Of a DNA stretch of 48,568 nucleotides, positions 8,800 to 18,057 are shown in pieces; position 1 is the first letter of the stretch, and each line of letters begins with the position of its first letter. Source of the stretch: Deltaproteobacteria bacterium (GTDB taxonomy: Bacteria > Myxococcota_A > UBA796 > UBA2385); NCBI GenBank assembly GCA_016792625.1, contig JAEUKK010000107.1:1-48568 (forward strand), read 5' to 3'. The position numbers and the translations under genes were made by a program. The notes beneath the pieces are model-generated. The model was not told the DNA's origin. It was given only the letters and a program-made list of their open reading frames with translations, and did not search any database.

Positions 8800-10233
8800 T
8801 CAGTCCAAGGCCACCGTCGCGGCGCGCACCACGTCTTCTGCGGCGCCGCTGTGCACAACGGTCAGCAGCTGATCTTCGCTGGCCACCGCGTCGGCCGCCG
8901 CGGCTGGGTCGACACCCGGCGCCCACACGATGAGGTTGGCGTGGGCGTCGCTGTCGAGCAGGTCGCTGAGCAGCGTCCAGCGGGGGTCGGCGGCGCCGTC
9001 GACGCAGAGCACGAGGGGCAGGAGCTGGTCGGCGGCGAGCGGGGCGGCGCTGCTGTAGCGGGCGACGCGCAGGCCCGCGGCGGTGAGCGCGCTGAGCAGC
9101 CGCTCTTCGGTCGGCCGGATCACCTCGTCGACCCAGAGGCGCACCCCCGCCTCGGGGCGGCCGCGGGCGGGGAGCGCGAGCTGCACCACGGTGCCCCGGC
9201 CGGCGACGCTGCGCAGGCGAACCGCCCCACCGCAGGCCACCACCAGCCCGCGCACCGCCGCGAGCCCGAGCCCACCGCCTGGCCGGGCGTCAAAGGGGTC
9301 GGATAGCGTATCGGGCGGCAGACCGGGCCCGTCGTCAATCACCTCGAGCCAGGTGTAACGACCGGGGACGAGGGTCGCCCCCTGCCAGGCCCGGCGGCTG
9401 CGGAGCCGCATGAGCCCGGCGGCCACCTTCACCCGCTCGGGCGCGCCAGCCGGGTTGCGCACGGCATTATCGACCAGCTCGGTGATCAGGAAGCGCAGCA
9501 CGTCATGGGGGACCGTCACCTCGGGCAAACCCTGGGGGACCGCCCAGAGCAGCTCGACCTCGGCGCCGACGCGCTCTTGCACGTCCAGCGCGATCTTGTC
9601 GAGGGCGGCGTTGAGCCGCGCGGGCGGCGAGGGCTCGACAGCGCCGGCCACCCCGCGCAGCCGCCACGCCACCCGGCCCAGCCCGCGCACGGCGGTGAGC
9701 TGGGTCGCGGCGTCGTCCACGTCAACCGGACGGAGGCCCGCGATGCTCGTTGCCAAGCGGGTCACCTCGTCGGAGAGGGCGCCGAGCACGGCGATCGGGA
9801 GCTCATCGGCCCGAACCCCACCCTCAGCCCGATCCCAGGTCGCGCCGACCGCCCCGCCGGGCAGCGGGCGGACCCGCACCGAAAACTCGGGGTTGGCCCC
9901 CGCGACCCACTGTGGTGGCCCGCCGTGACGGGCGGCGCGCAGCGCGGCGTCGAGGTCGGCGTGGGGGGACACCGCGGGCACAAAACGGTCGTCGGCGAGG
10001 CGCGCGGCGCCCTCGAGGTGCACCAGCTCGAGCGCGCCCTCTGCCCCGGGGAGCCAGACGGCGAGGCCATCATGAAAGCCACCGACCATGTGCAGCGCGT
10101 GGGCCTGCGTCCACGCGGCGTAGCGGGCGGCCGGCGTCGGCACGTCAGGGGAACCGCGCAGCCCGACCCGCAAGTCGGGGAGGCGGCGGGGCGGCGGAGC
10201 GGACGGCTGGTTCACGGCGGGACCTCTGCTCAT
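8800..10233 (-). CDS. Histidine-kinase-like ATPase with degenerate receiver-like C terminus
   Basis: A 477-residue soluble protein. Residues roughly 220-350 form a GHKL ATPase domain with N box ELVDNAVRN, G1 box VIDDGPGL and G2 box GGGLGLAAVRGL. The region before it is helical but shows no clear H-box histidine. The last 110 residues have receiver-like alternating beta/alpha character without an obvious phospho-acceptor Asp. It may be a signalling ATPase or an atypical kinase acting with a partner; no response regulator is adjacent. The ATG at 10233 is preceded by a badly spaced GAGCGGG; the GTG at 10215 has AGAGG seven bases upstream and may be the true start. It lies downstream of rpoN in the same direction. 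Confidence 0.75.
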   Translation of the reverse strand: MSRGPAVNQPSAPPPRRLPDLRVGLRGSPDVPTPAARYAAWTQAHALHMVGGFHDGLAVWLPGAEGALELVHLEGAARLADDRFVPAVSPHADLDAALRAARHGGPPQWVAGANPEFSVRVRPLPGGAVGATWDRAEGGVRADELPIAVLGALSDEVTRLATSIAGLRPVDVDDAATQLTAVRGLGRVAWRLRGVAGAVEPSPPARLNAALDKIALDVQERVGAEVELLWAVPQGLPEVTVPHDVLRFLITELVDNAVRNPAGAPERVKVAAGLMRLRSRRAWQGATLVPGRYTWLEVIDDGPGLPPDTLSDPFDARPGGGLGLAAVRGLVVACGGAVRLRSVAGRGTVVQLALPARGRPEAGVRLWVDEVIRPTEERLLSALTAAGLRVARYSSAAPLAADQLLPLVLCVDGAADPRWTLLSDLLDSDAHANLIVWAPGVDPAAAADAVASEDQLLTVVHSGAAEDVVRAATVALD

Positions 10234-10271
10234 CCCGCTCTAATGTGCCCCGTCTCGGCTGGGGCCAGGCC

Positions 10272-10316
10272 TTGTCCGCACTGTCCGCACTGGCCGAACT
10301 GTCCGCACCGACCGCA
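10272..10316. repeat. Nine-bp tandem repeat, five imperfect units
   Basis: Units of consensus CTGTCCGCA start at 10272, 10281, 10290, 10299 and 10308 with an exact 9-bp period; units 1, 2 and 4 are nearly identical and units 3 and 5 diverged. It lies in the short gap between the rpoN stop and the start of the ATPase gene, so it is probably transcribed as part of that leader. No function is evident. Confidence 0.65.
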
Positions 10317-10325
10317 CAGCCCCCT

Positions 10326-11786
10326 CTAAAATAGCCGCTTGCGCTTGGTCGAGGTGAGGATGCCCATCGCCTCGCGGTACTTCGCGACCGTCCGGCGGGC
10401 GATCGTGATGTCTTCGCGGGCGAGCAGGTCGACCAGCTCGTTGTCGGACAGGGGGTTCTTCGGGTCCTCGTCGCTGACCAGCTTGCGAATCTTGAGCTTG
10501 ACCGCCTCACCCGCCAAATCACCGCCCACGTTGCGCGCGATCCCGGCGTTGAAGAAGTACTTCAGCTCAAAAAGGCCCTGGGGGCACTGCATATACTTGC
10601 CCGAGGTGACCCGAGACACGGTCGATTCGTGTACGCCGATCTGGTCGGCGATCTCGCGCAGGACCATCGGCTTGAGGTGCTCAGGGCCGTGGTCAAAAAA
10701 CTCCTGCTGCCGCTCGATGATGCACTCGACCACCTTGTGGATGGTGCGCTGGCGTTTGTAAATGCTACGAATCAGGAACTCGGCCGCTTCGAGGCGCTCT
10801 TTGACGTACTTCAAGTCCTCTTTTGAGGAACCTTTGGCGTCCACGATCTGCCGGTAGTAGGCGTTCATGTGGAGGTGCGGCAGCCCGTCATCATTCTGCA
10901 GGATCTGCCAGCTGTCGCCCTTCTTGACCACCTCGACGTCAGGGCTGACGTAGTGATCCTGCTCGTCGGCGTAGGGCAGGCCTGGGCGGGGGCTCAGCTC
11001 TTGGATCATCTTGTGGTACTCGACCACGTCTTCAACGTCCTGGCCGATGCTCTTGGCGATGACGTGGTAGGCGCGGGCCTCGAGGTCTTCGAGGTGGTGC
11101 AGCAAGATGCGGTCGAAGGTGGGGTCCTCGGGCCAGGCGCGCTTGGCTTGCACACGCAGCGCCTCGACATGGTCCACGCTGCCGCAGCCCACCGGATCCA
11201 GCCCTTGTACAATCTCTTTCGCGCCCTCGGCCGCGTCGAGGTCAACCCCGGCCTCCTCGGCCACGGCCTCGAGGCTCAGCTCAAGGTAGCCGTTGCGGTC
11301 GAGGTTGTAGACGATGACCACGGCGGCATGGCGCTCCTCCTCGGTGCAGAAGGTCATGCCGAGCTGGTGGAGCAGGTGCTGGGCGAGGTTCTCCGAGCTG
11401 CGGAGGTTGGTCTCGATGGGCGGCAGCTCATCTTGGCCGCTGGAGCCCGCGGGCCCCGGCTCGAGCTGCGTCGACTCAAAACGCTCCAGCAGCCGCTCAA
11501 GGTCTTTGCGGTCGGTGCTGCCCTCGATCCCGTTGGACTGCTCGGCGGCGTCGGCCTCGATGTGGCGAAGCTCGTCGACCATGCGGTCTTCGGCCTCGCT
11601 GGTGATCTCTTCGCCGCCGTCCGATGACTCTTCGAGGGCGGGGTTCTCCATCAGCTCTTGCTCGATGGCCGCGGCGAGCTCCATGTGGTTGAGCTGCAGC
11701 AGCTTGATCGCCTGCTGGTAGGCCTGCGTCATCACCAGCTTCTGGGTTTGCTTCTGGGCCAAACCCATGTGCATGTTGATCGCCAT
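10326..11786 (-). CDS. rpoN: RNA polymerase sigma-54 factor RpoN
   Basis: A 486-residue alternative sigma factor that directs RNA polymerase to -24/-12 promoters and needs AAA+ activators. Region I is Gln-rich (MGLAQKQTQKLVMTQAYQQA), followed by an acidic region II (about 55-115), the core-binding domain, the HTH HESTVSRVTSGKYM and, near the C terminus, the RpoN box ARRTVAKYRE. Length is usual. The ATG at 11786 has AGGAG five bases upstream. Upstream lies a 215-bp gap holding a near-perfect sigma-54 promoter pointing the opposite way (11875-11890). No enhancer-binding protein gene is in the window. Confidence 0.97.
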   Translation of the reverse strand: MAINMHMGLAQKQTQKLVMTQAYQQAIKLLQLNHMELAAAIEQELMENPALEESSDGGEEITSEAEDRMVDELRHIEADAAEQSNGIEGSTDRKDLERLLERFESTQLEPGPAGSSGQDELPPIETNLRSSENLAQHLLHQLGMTFCTEEERHAAVVIVYNLDRNGYLELSLEAVAEEAGVDLDAAEGAKEIVQGLDPVGCGSVDHVEALRVQAKRAWPEDPTFDRILLHHLEDLEARAYHVIAKSIGQDVEDVVEYHKMIQELSPRPGLPYADEQDHYVSPDVEVVKKGDSWQILQNDDGLPHLHMNAYYRQIVDAKGSSKEDLKYVKERLEAAEFLIRSIYKRQRTIHKVVECIIERQQEFFDHGPEHLKPMVLREIADQIGVHESTVSRVTSGKYMQCPQGLFELKYFFNAGIARNVGGDLAGEAVKLKIRKLVSDEDPKNPLSDNELVDLLAREDITIARRTVAKYREAMGILTSTKRKRLF

Positions 11787-11874
11787 CGTGCTCCTGCCCT
11801 TCCGTGGCCGGGTCGTGCGCTGGGCCGCGCGCCGCGCCCGCTGGGGCGCCCCGTCCCCTCCAGTCTGTCACGGC

Positions 11875-11890
11875 TGGCACGTCGCTTGCA
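11875..11890 (+). promoter_or_regulatory. Sigma-54 (-24/-12) promoter match upstream of rpoN, facing away from it
   Basis: TGGCACG-TCGC-TTGCA matches the -24/-12 consensus TGGCACG-N4-TTGCW, with GG at 11876-11877 and GC at 11888-11889 separated by the required 10 bp. Orientation is plus, so the start would be near 11901 and transcripts would run toward, and antisense to, the 3' end of pyrG. No plus-strand gene is visible there. It may drive a small RNA, or act by blocking the rpoN promoter. Confidence 0.5.
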
Positions 11891-11969
11891 CTGCGATTCG
11901 GCCCAAAGCTCACTCTGCCGTCGTAGACGCTGTCTTCAGCGAGACCCCGCGAAGCGCCCGCCGCCGCCG

Positions 11970-11984
11970 GCCGGGCTGCCCGGC
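11970..11984 (-). terminator. GC-rich hairpin after pyrG
   Basis: GCCGGG and CCCGGC form a 6-bp stem around a CTG loop, 17 bp past the pyrG stop. It could end the kdsB-pyrG transcript, but there is no U-tract and such GC hairpins are common in this sequence. Confidence 0.3.
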
Positions 11985-12001
11985 GCGGGGCCGGGCCGGG
12001 A

Positions 12002-13648
<1,647 letters not shown>

Positions 13649-14344
13649 CTAACCGCCAGCCGCCGCGCGCCGCCGGGCCTCGGACAGGTCATCGGGGGTA
13701 TCAACGGAGAAGGCGGGCTCGTCTACGTCGATCACGTCGATGGGCACGCCAATCTCCATCAGGCGGAGCTGCTCGAGGCCCTCGATGCGCTCGAGCGGGC
13801 TCGGGGGCGCGGCCACAAAACGTGCGAGGGCATCGGGGGAGAAGCGGTAGAGCCCGACGTGCTGGCGGTAGGGCCCGCCATGGGGGATCGCCGCGCGGGA
13901 GAAGTAGAGCGCGCGGCCCCGCCCATCACAGACCACCTTCACCCGGGCGGGATCGGCGGGGTCAGCGAGGGGCGCGGCCAACGTCACCACCGGCGCGCCG
14001 CCGACGGGCCCGCAGAGCGCGCGCAGGTGGGCCTCGGCCAAGAAGGGCTGGTCGCCCTGAATGTTGATCACGGCGTCAGGGCGCAGGTTGAGGGCCTCGA
14101 GCGCCGCGGCGACCCGATCAGAGCCCGAGGGCAAGGCCGGGTCGGTCACCACCACCTCGGCGCCGGCGGCGCGCCCAAGCGCAGCGAGCTCGGGCCCGTC
14201 CACCGCGAGGATGACGCGGTCGAGCACGCGTCGAGCCCGTCGCCACACGGCGAGGATCATGGGCTCGCCGCCGATCTCAGCGAGTGCCTTCTGGGGAAGG
14301 CGCTGCGAGGCGAGGCGGGCGGGGATGACGCCGATGAGCTGCAC
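13649..14344 (-). CDS. kdsB: 3-deoxy-manno-octulosonate cytidylyltransferase (CMP-KDO synthetase)
   Basis: Activates KDO with CTP to CMP-KDO for lipopolysaccharide core assembly, in the cytosol; its presence indicates an LPS-bearing outer membrane. It begins with IGVIPARLASQRLPQKAL (nucleotide-binding loop) and has NIQGDQPFL (family NVQGDEP) in the middle and a C-terminal FSVDTPDDL. The 231 residues are slightly short (usual about 245-250). I choose the GTG at 14344 because GGAGG lies four bases upstream and the family N terminus begins there; the frame extends 10 codons further without homology. It forms an operon with pyrG. Confidence 0.94.
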   Translation of the reverse strand: MQLIGVIPARLASQRLPQKALAEIGGEPMILAVWRRARRVLDRVILAVDGPELAALGRAAGAEVVVTDPALPSGSDRVAAALEALNLRPDAVINIQGDQPFLAEAHLRALCGPVGGAPVVTLAAPLADPADPARVKVVCDGRGRALYFSRAAIPHGGPYRQHVGLYRFSPDALARFVAAPPSPLERIEGLEQLRLMEIGVPIDVIDVDEPAFSVDTPDDLSEARRRAAAGG

Positions 14345-14395
14345 GGGGCCTCCAGAGGCGTGAGCAGGGCGCACCGCCGCGCGGAACGGCCCCCC

Positions 14396-14436
14396 AAAAA
14401 GCAGGACCGCCCGCCGGGCCGTGACCCGGGGGCGGT
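14396..14436 (-). terminator. Intrinsic terminator of rplM-rpsI
   Basis: Read on the minus strand, ACCGCC (14431-14436) pairs with GGCGGT (14406-14411), with an inner CCGGG/CCCGG stem and a 6-nt loop. TTTTT (14396-14400) follows a few bases later. It lies 35 bp past the rpsI stop codon and is the only terminator in the window with a clear U-tract. Confidence 0.75.
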
Positions 14437-14471
14437 GCTGGACGACACCAGGCGGACCTGGCGCGCGGCGC

Positions 14472-14864
14472 TCAGCGCTTGCTGAACTGGAACCGCTTGC
14501 GGGCGCCCGGACGGCCGTACTTCTTGCGCTCGACCTTACGGGCGTCGCGGGTGAGCAGGCCGGCAGGCTTGAGGGCCGCGCGGTAGTTCGGGTTGAAGGC
14601 CACGAGGGCGCGGGAGAGGCCGAGGCGCACAGCGCCCGCCTGACCCGACTTGCCGCCGCCGCACACGTTGACGTACACGTCGAAGTCGCTGGTGGACTCG
14701 ACGAGGGCCAGCGCCTGACGGATGATCAGCTGCGCGCTCTCGCGGATGAAGTAGTTCTCAAAATCGCGGTGGTTGACCGTGATCTTGCCGCTACCGGGGC
14801 GGATGAAGACGCGCGCGACGGCGGTCTTGCGCCGGCCGGTGCCGTAGTACTGGGTCGGGGCCAT
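14472..14864 (-). CDS. rpsI: 30S ribosomal protein S9
   Basis: A 130-residue small-subunit protein. Recognised by the N-terminal [19 protein letters not shown], central [19 protein letters not shown] and the C-terminal [17 protein letters not shown], whose tail reaches toward P-site tRNA. It starts at the ATG at 14864, 12 bp after rplM, forming the conserved rplM-rpsI operon. Confidence 0.98.
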   Translation of the reverse strand: MAPTQYYGTGRRKTAVARVFIRPGSGKITVNHRDFENYFIRESAQLIIRQALALVESTSDFDVYVNVCGGGKSGQAGAVRLGLSRALVAFNPNYRAALKPAGLLTRDARKVERKKYGRPGARKRFQFSKR

Positions 14865-14876
14865 GGGCGCGTCCTC

Positions 14877-15311
14877 TCAGACGTAGTCGGGGAAGGGCTG
14901 GGGCTGCTGCGCGGTGTGGGGGTGCTCCCCGCCCGCGTAGACCTTGAGCTTGGTGAAGACCTTGCTCGACAGGCGGTTCTTGGGCAGCATCCGCTTCACG
15001 GCCGACTCGATGACCCGGGTCGGGTGGGTGGCGAGGACCTGCCGGGCGGTGCGGGTGTGCATGCCGCCCGGGTAGCCGCTGTAGTGGTTGTAGGTCTTCT
15101 GGTCGAGCTTGCGGCCCGTCAGGTTGACCTTCTCGGCGTTGATGACGATGACGAAGTCACCGTTGTCGACGTGGTGCGTGAAGTCGGGCTTGTGCTTGCC
15201 GCGCAGCACGGTCGCGATGCGGGTCGCGAGCCGGCCCAGGGTCAGGCCCGCCGCGTCGACGACAAACCAGGCCCGCTTGACTTCAGCGGGCTGGGCGATG
15301 GTCGTACTCAT
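14877..15311 (-). CDS. rplM: 50S ribosomal protein L13
   Basis: A 144-residue large-subunit assembly protein. Family signatures are the [16 protein letters not shown] segment, [25 protein letters not shown], and [10 protein letters not shown]. The ATG at 15311 has AGGTGA upstream. A promoter with a perfect TTGACA lies about 150 bp upstream, leaving a roughly 120-nt structured leader. Confidence 0.98.
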   Translation of the reverse strand: MSTTIAQPAEVKRAWFVVDAAGLTLGRLATRIATVLRGKHKPDFTHHVDNGDFVIVINAEKVNLTGRKLDQKTYNHYSGYPGGMHTRTARQVLATHPTRVIESAVKRMLPKNRLSSKVFTKLKVYAGGEHPHTAQQPQPFPDYV

Positions 15312-15467
15312 GAGTCACCTGAACTGGTCGTGGGAGCGAAGGTGAAGGGCGGCGATTCTGCCGAAGCCCCGCCACCAGCGGCGCTGGTTGAAGGGCGCGT
15401 CAGAGCGCCAAAGGAACGGCTCCCGGCCATACCCGCCGCAGTTAGTCGAGCAGCAGCGGCCTGTCAA
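15312..15467 (-). promoter_or_regulatory. Promoter and structured leader of rplM-rpsI
   Basis: On the minus strand TTGACA (15462-15467) is followed after 17 bp by a weak TAACTG (15439-15444), predicting a start near 15432. The leader down to the rplM ATG contains the hairpin ACCAGC/GCTGGT (15374-15379 with 15383-15388) and a smaller GGCGC/GCGCC hairpin. Such a leader could host ribosomal-protein autoregulation, but that is inference. The -10 match is poor. Confidence 0.4.
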
Positions 15468-15521
15468 GCAAACAAGGCCACTGGCGCGCCCTTGCGACGG
15501 TTGGCGCCCCCCGCGATCCCC

Positions 15522-17150
15522 TCACCCATCGACCCGGTGGCGCAGCTGCGCCGGGCCCACGAAGCCCGGGGCCCGCTGGCTGAGCGCGGCCGCCGCCGCC
15601 CGCGCGCGGGCGAGGTCCCCCCCTGCGTGGGCGACCCGCGCCGCCCGGGCCAGCGCCCCCAGCGCGGCCGCGGGGTCCTCGGGCCGGACCGCCGCCACCC
15701 CGAGCGCAACGGCCGCCGCGGCGTCCCCGCAGAAGGCGCGCACGCTCGACGGATCGGCGGCGGCGGGCGTGCAGCTGCCTGTCGCGATCCCGCGCAGCGC
15801 CTGGTCGAGGCCTGGGGGCTGCAGCGCCGGCGGCAGACCCCAAAGCGGCCCGCGGCGCGGCTCTCCGGATGGGTCGCGCGGCAGCAGCGCCGCCCAGGGC
15901 CGGTCGCGGTCGATGGGCATGGCGAGCAGGGCGAGCTCGACGGGATCGACGTCCAGCAGGCGCTGGGCGACGAGCGGCTCGTCCTCGGGGAACAGCGCCA
16001 GCTGGGCTGCGGCGAGCACCAGCGCCGGGCGCGCAGCCCAGGCGCGGTCGAGGGCCGCGCGGGCGGCGGCGGGGTCGGCGGAAGCCAGCGCCCGCGCCCG
16101 GAGCACCTCGGCGTGAGAGCCGTCCAGGCCGTCGATCAGGCGCAGCGCGCCCTCGGCGTCGCCCAGGTGCAAGGCGCCGGCCGCCGCGCCGATCCGCAAG
16201 GTCGGGTCGCCCCCGCCCAGGCCCTCGAGCCCGGCCAAGCCCGAGCGCACCGCGTCGAGATCACCGAGCAGCACGCCACCCAGCACGCGGTGCAGGTGCG
16301 CGGGGGGCACCGGATCGCCGACCGCGCCCCGCCACTCACCCTCGGCGGCTGGGAGCCCCTCTTGCACCGCGACCGCGGCGGCGTGCAGCCCAAAACCGCC
16401 CGCCGCGTAGGCCTCCCGCGCGGCGGCGGGTCGGCCGAGCAGGTCCGCCGCGCTGGCCCGCGCGCGCTGCAGCTCAGCCGCGGCCGGCCCCTCGGCGAGG
16501 CAGGCCTGCAGCAGCCCATCCAGGGCCCGGAGCTCCTCGGTGAGCAGCAGGTGCCGGCTCAGGCCCACGCAGGCCCGGCGGTGGGTCGGCGCGTGGGCGT
16601 GCAGGGCCCGCAGCTCGGGCAGCGGGTCGGCGGACAGCGACTCCTTCGCCACAATGACCGCCAGCAGGGCGCTCTCCTGCAGCGGCCCCTCGACGGTCTC
16701 GGGCGCGGGCAGCAGCAGCCCGACCTCCTCCGCCTTGTCCGCGGCGATGGCCGCCCAGGCCTGGGCCACGGCCCGCTCCTCGGCGCGCGCGCCCTGGCGC
16801 GACAGCCAGCCGGCGACCGCGGCCGCCTGGGCAGGGCTCAACCCGGCGGGGTCTTGGGAGGTGATCGAGGCCTCTAACCAGTGGATCCAGCGGATCGGCT
16901 CCTCGGGCTTGGCCATGACCAGCGCCCGCGCGGCGGCGGCTCCGCCCCGGAGCCCGAAGCGGGCGGCGCTGAGGCGCTGGGCCTCCGCTTGGGCTTCCGC
17001 GGCCGCGTCAAGGGGCGCCGGGCTGATCAACGCCTCCACCACGGCGTCTTCGGCTTCGGCTGCAGGGTCGGGGCGGCTCCACCAGAGGGCGGCGAGCCCG
17101 ACCAGGGGCAGCGACAGGAGGGCCGCCCGGCGGCCCCAAGGCGTGGACAT
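15522..17150 (-). CDS. Alanine-rich helical-repeat (TPR-like) membrane-anchored protein, function unknown
   Basis: A 542-residue protein I do not recognise. The N terminus is MSTPWGRRAALLSLPLVGLA, followed by ALWW: a basic start and one hydrophobic segment, with no clear AxA cleavage site, suggesting a signal anchor with the rest in the periplasm. The remainder is very rich in Ala, Leu, Glu and Arg in repeating helical pairs, such as AEGALRLIDGL and AAARAALDRAWAARPA, consistent with TPR or related solenoid repeats. A CTP/CGD pair of cysteines occurs near residue 450-460. The ATG at 17150 has GGAGG six bases upstream. It lies 60 bp after truA. In some gammaproteobacteria a large periplasmic TPR/LysM protein (FimV) neighbours truA, but no LysM is seen here. 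Confidence 0.8.
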   Translation of the reverse strand: MSTPWGRRAALLSLPLVGLAALWWSRPDPAAEAEDAVVEALISPAPLDAAAEAQAEAQRLSAARFGLRGGAAAARALVMAKPEEPIRWIHWLEASITSQDPAGLSPAQAAAVAGWLSRQGARAEERAVAQAWAAIAADKAEEVGLLLPAPETVEGPLQESALLAVIVAKESLSADPLPELRALHAHAPTHRRACVGLSRHLLLTEELRALDGLLQACLAEGPAAAELQRARASAADLLGRPAAAREAYAAGGFGLHAAAVAVQEGLPAAEGEWRGAVGDPVPPAHLHRVLGGVLLGDLDAVRSGLAGLEGLGGGDPTLRIGAAAGALHLGDAEGALRLIDGLDGSHAEVLRARALASADPAAARAALDRAWAARPALVLAAAQLALFPEDEPLVAQRLLDVDPVELALLAMPIDRDRPWAALLPRDPSGEPRRGPLWGLPPALQPPGLDQALRGIATGSCTPAAADPSSVRAFCGDAAAAVALGVAAVRPEDPAAALGALARAARVAHAGGDLARARAAAAALSQRAPGFVGPAQLRHRVDG

Positions 17151-17210
17151 CGAGCGCCTCCGCGGGGGCAGCGCCCCCTCCCCTTCTACCGCCCCCGCCG
17201 ACCGTCGGGC

Positions 17211-18044
17211 TCAGGCCGGGCCCTCCCCGGGCGCGCCGGTGGGCGGTCCGCCCGCCTCCCAGCGAAGCGGGGGATCAAAGCGCGGGGCCACCAACCAGAG
17301 CCCGCCCGGCGGCGCCGTGGGCCCGGCCGCCTCGCGACTGCGGGCGGCGAGCGCGCCGGCGACACCGGCCACCGGAAGGCGGCCGAGGCCCACCTCGACC
17401 AGCGTGCCCACCATGATCCGCACTTGGTGACGCAAAAAGCCGTCCCCCACGACGTCTACGTGGAGCTCATCCCCTCGCGCGCGCAGGTGCAGCGCGCGGA
17501 GCTCCTTCACCACGTCGGGGGCCGAGCAGCCCGCCGCCCGGAAGCTGGAGAAGTCGTGGCGCCCGATCAGCGCGGCGCCGGCCTGCGCCATCGCGCCCAG
17601 ATCAAGGCCTTGGTATAGGCGCCAGACCGCGCCCTCGCGGAAGGGGCAGCGGGTGCCCCGGGCCAAGATCCGGTAGCGGTAGTGCTTCTCGACCGCGTCA
17701 CGGACCGGGTGGAAGCCGGGCGGCGCGGCGCCCACGGCGAGGCAGCTCAGGTCGGGCGGGAGCAGCGCGTGCAAGCCCCGGAGCGTGGCCTCGGGTCGCC
17801 GCAGGACCTCCGCCTCGATCCGCACCACCTGCGACCAGGCGTGCACGCCCGCGTCGGTGCGGCCCGCCGCCAGGGCCTGGGTCTCCGCCCCGCCATGCAG
17901 GGTGCGCAGCGCAGCCTCGAGCACGGCCTGCACCGACCGGCCGGAGGGCTGCCGCTGCCAGCCGATGAAGCCGTCGCCCCGCCACGCGAGCAGGAGGAGC
18001 TGGCGGGGCCGGGCGGCGTGGTCCGCGGAGGGCGCGCCCTCCAC
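17211..18044 (-). CDS. truA: tRNA pseudouridine(38-40) synthase
   Basis: A 277-residue cytosolic enzyme that isomerises U38-U40 in tRNA anticodon stems. The catalytic Asp lies in AAGRTDAGVHAW; other signatures are YDGxxxxGWQRQ-like AWRGDGFIGWQRQ near the N terminus, HYRYRI, and GDGFLRHQVRIMVGTLVEVG. The frame is open upstream into the preceding gene, so I take the GTG at 18044, which follows a GAGGTGGG Shine-Dalgarno-like sequence overlapping the upstream stop; a GTG at 18056 is the alternative. It sits in a run with usg upstream and rplM-rpsI downstream, both classical truA neighbours. Confidence 0.95.
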   Translation of the reverse strand: MEGAPSADHAARPRQLLLLAWRGDGFIGWQRQPSGRSVQAVLEAALRTLHGGAETQALAAGRTDAGVHAWSQVVRIEAEVLRRPEATLRGLHALLPPDLSCLAVGAAPPGFHPVRDAVEKHYRYRILARGTRCPFREGAVWRLYQGLDLGAMAQAGAALIGRHDFSSFRAAGCSAPDVVKELRALHLRARGDELHVDVVGDGFLRHQVRIMVGTLVEVGLGRLPVAGVAGALAARSREAAGPTAPPGGLWLVAPRFDPPLRWEAGGPPTGAPGEGPA

Positions 18045-18057
18045 CGCCGCGCCCACC

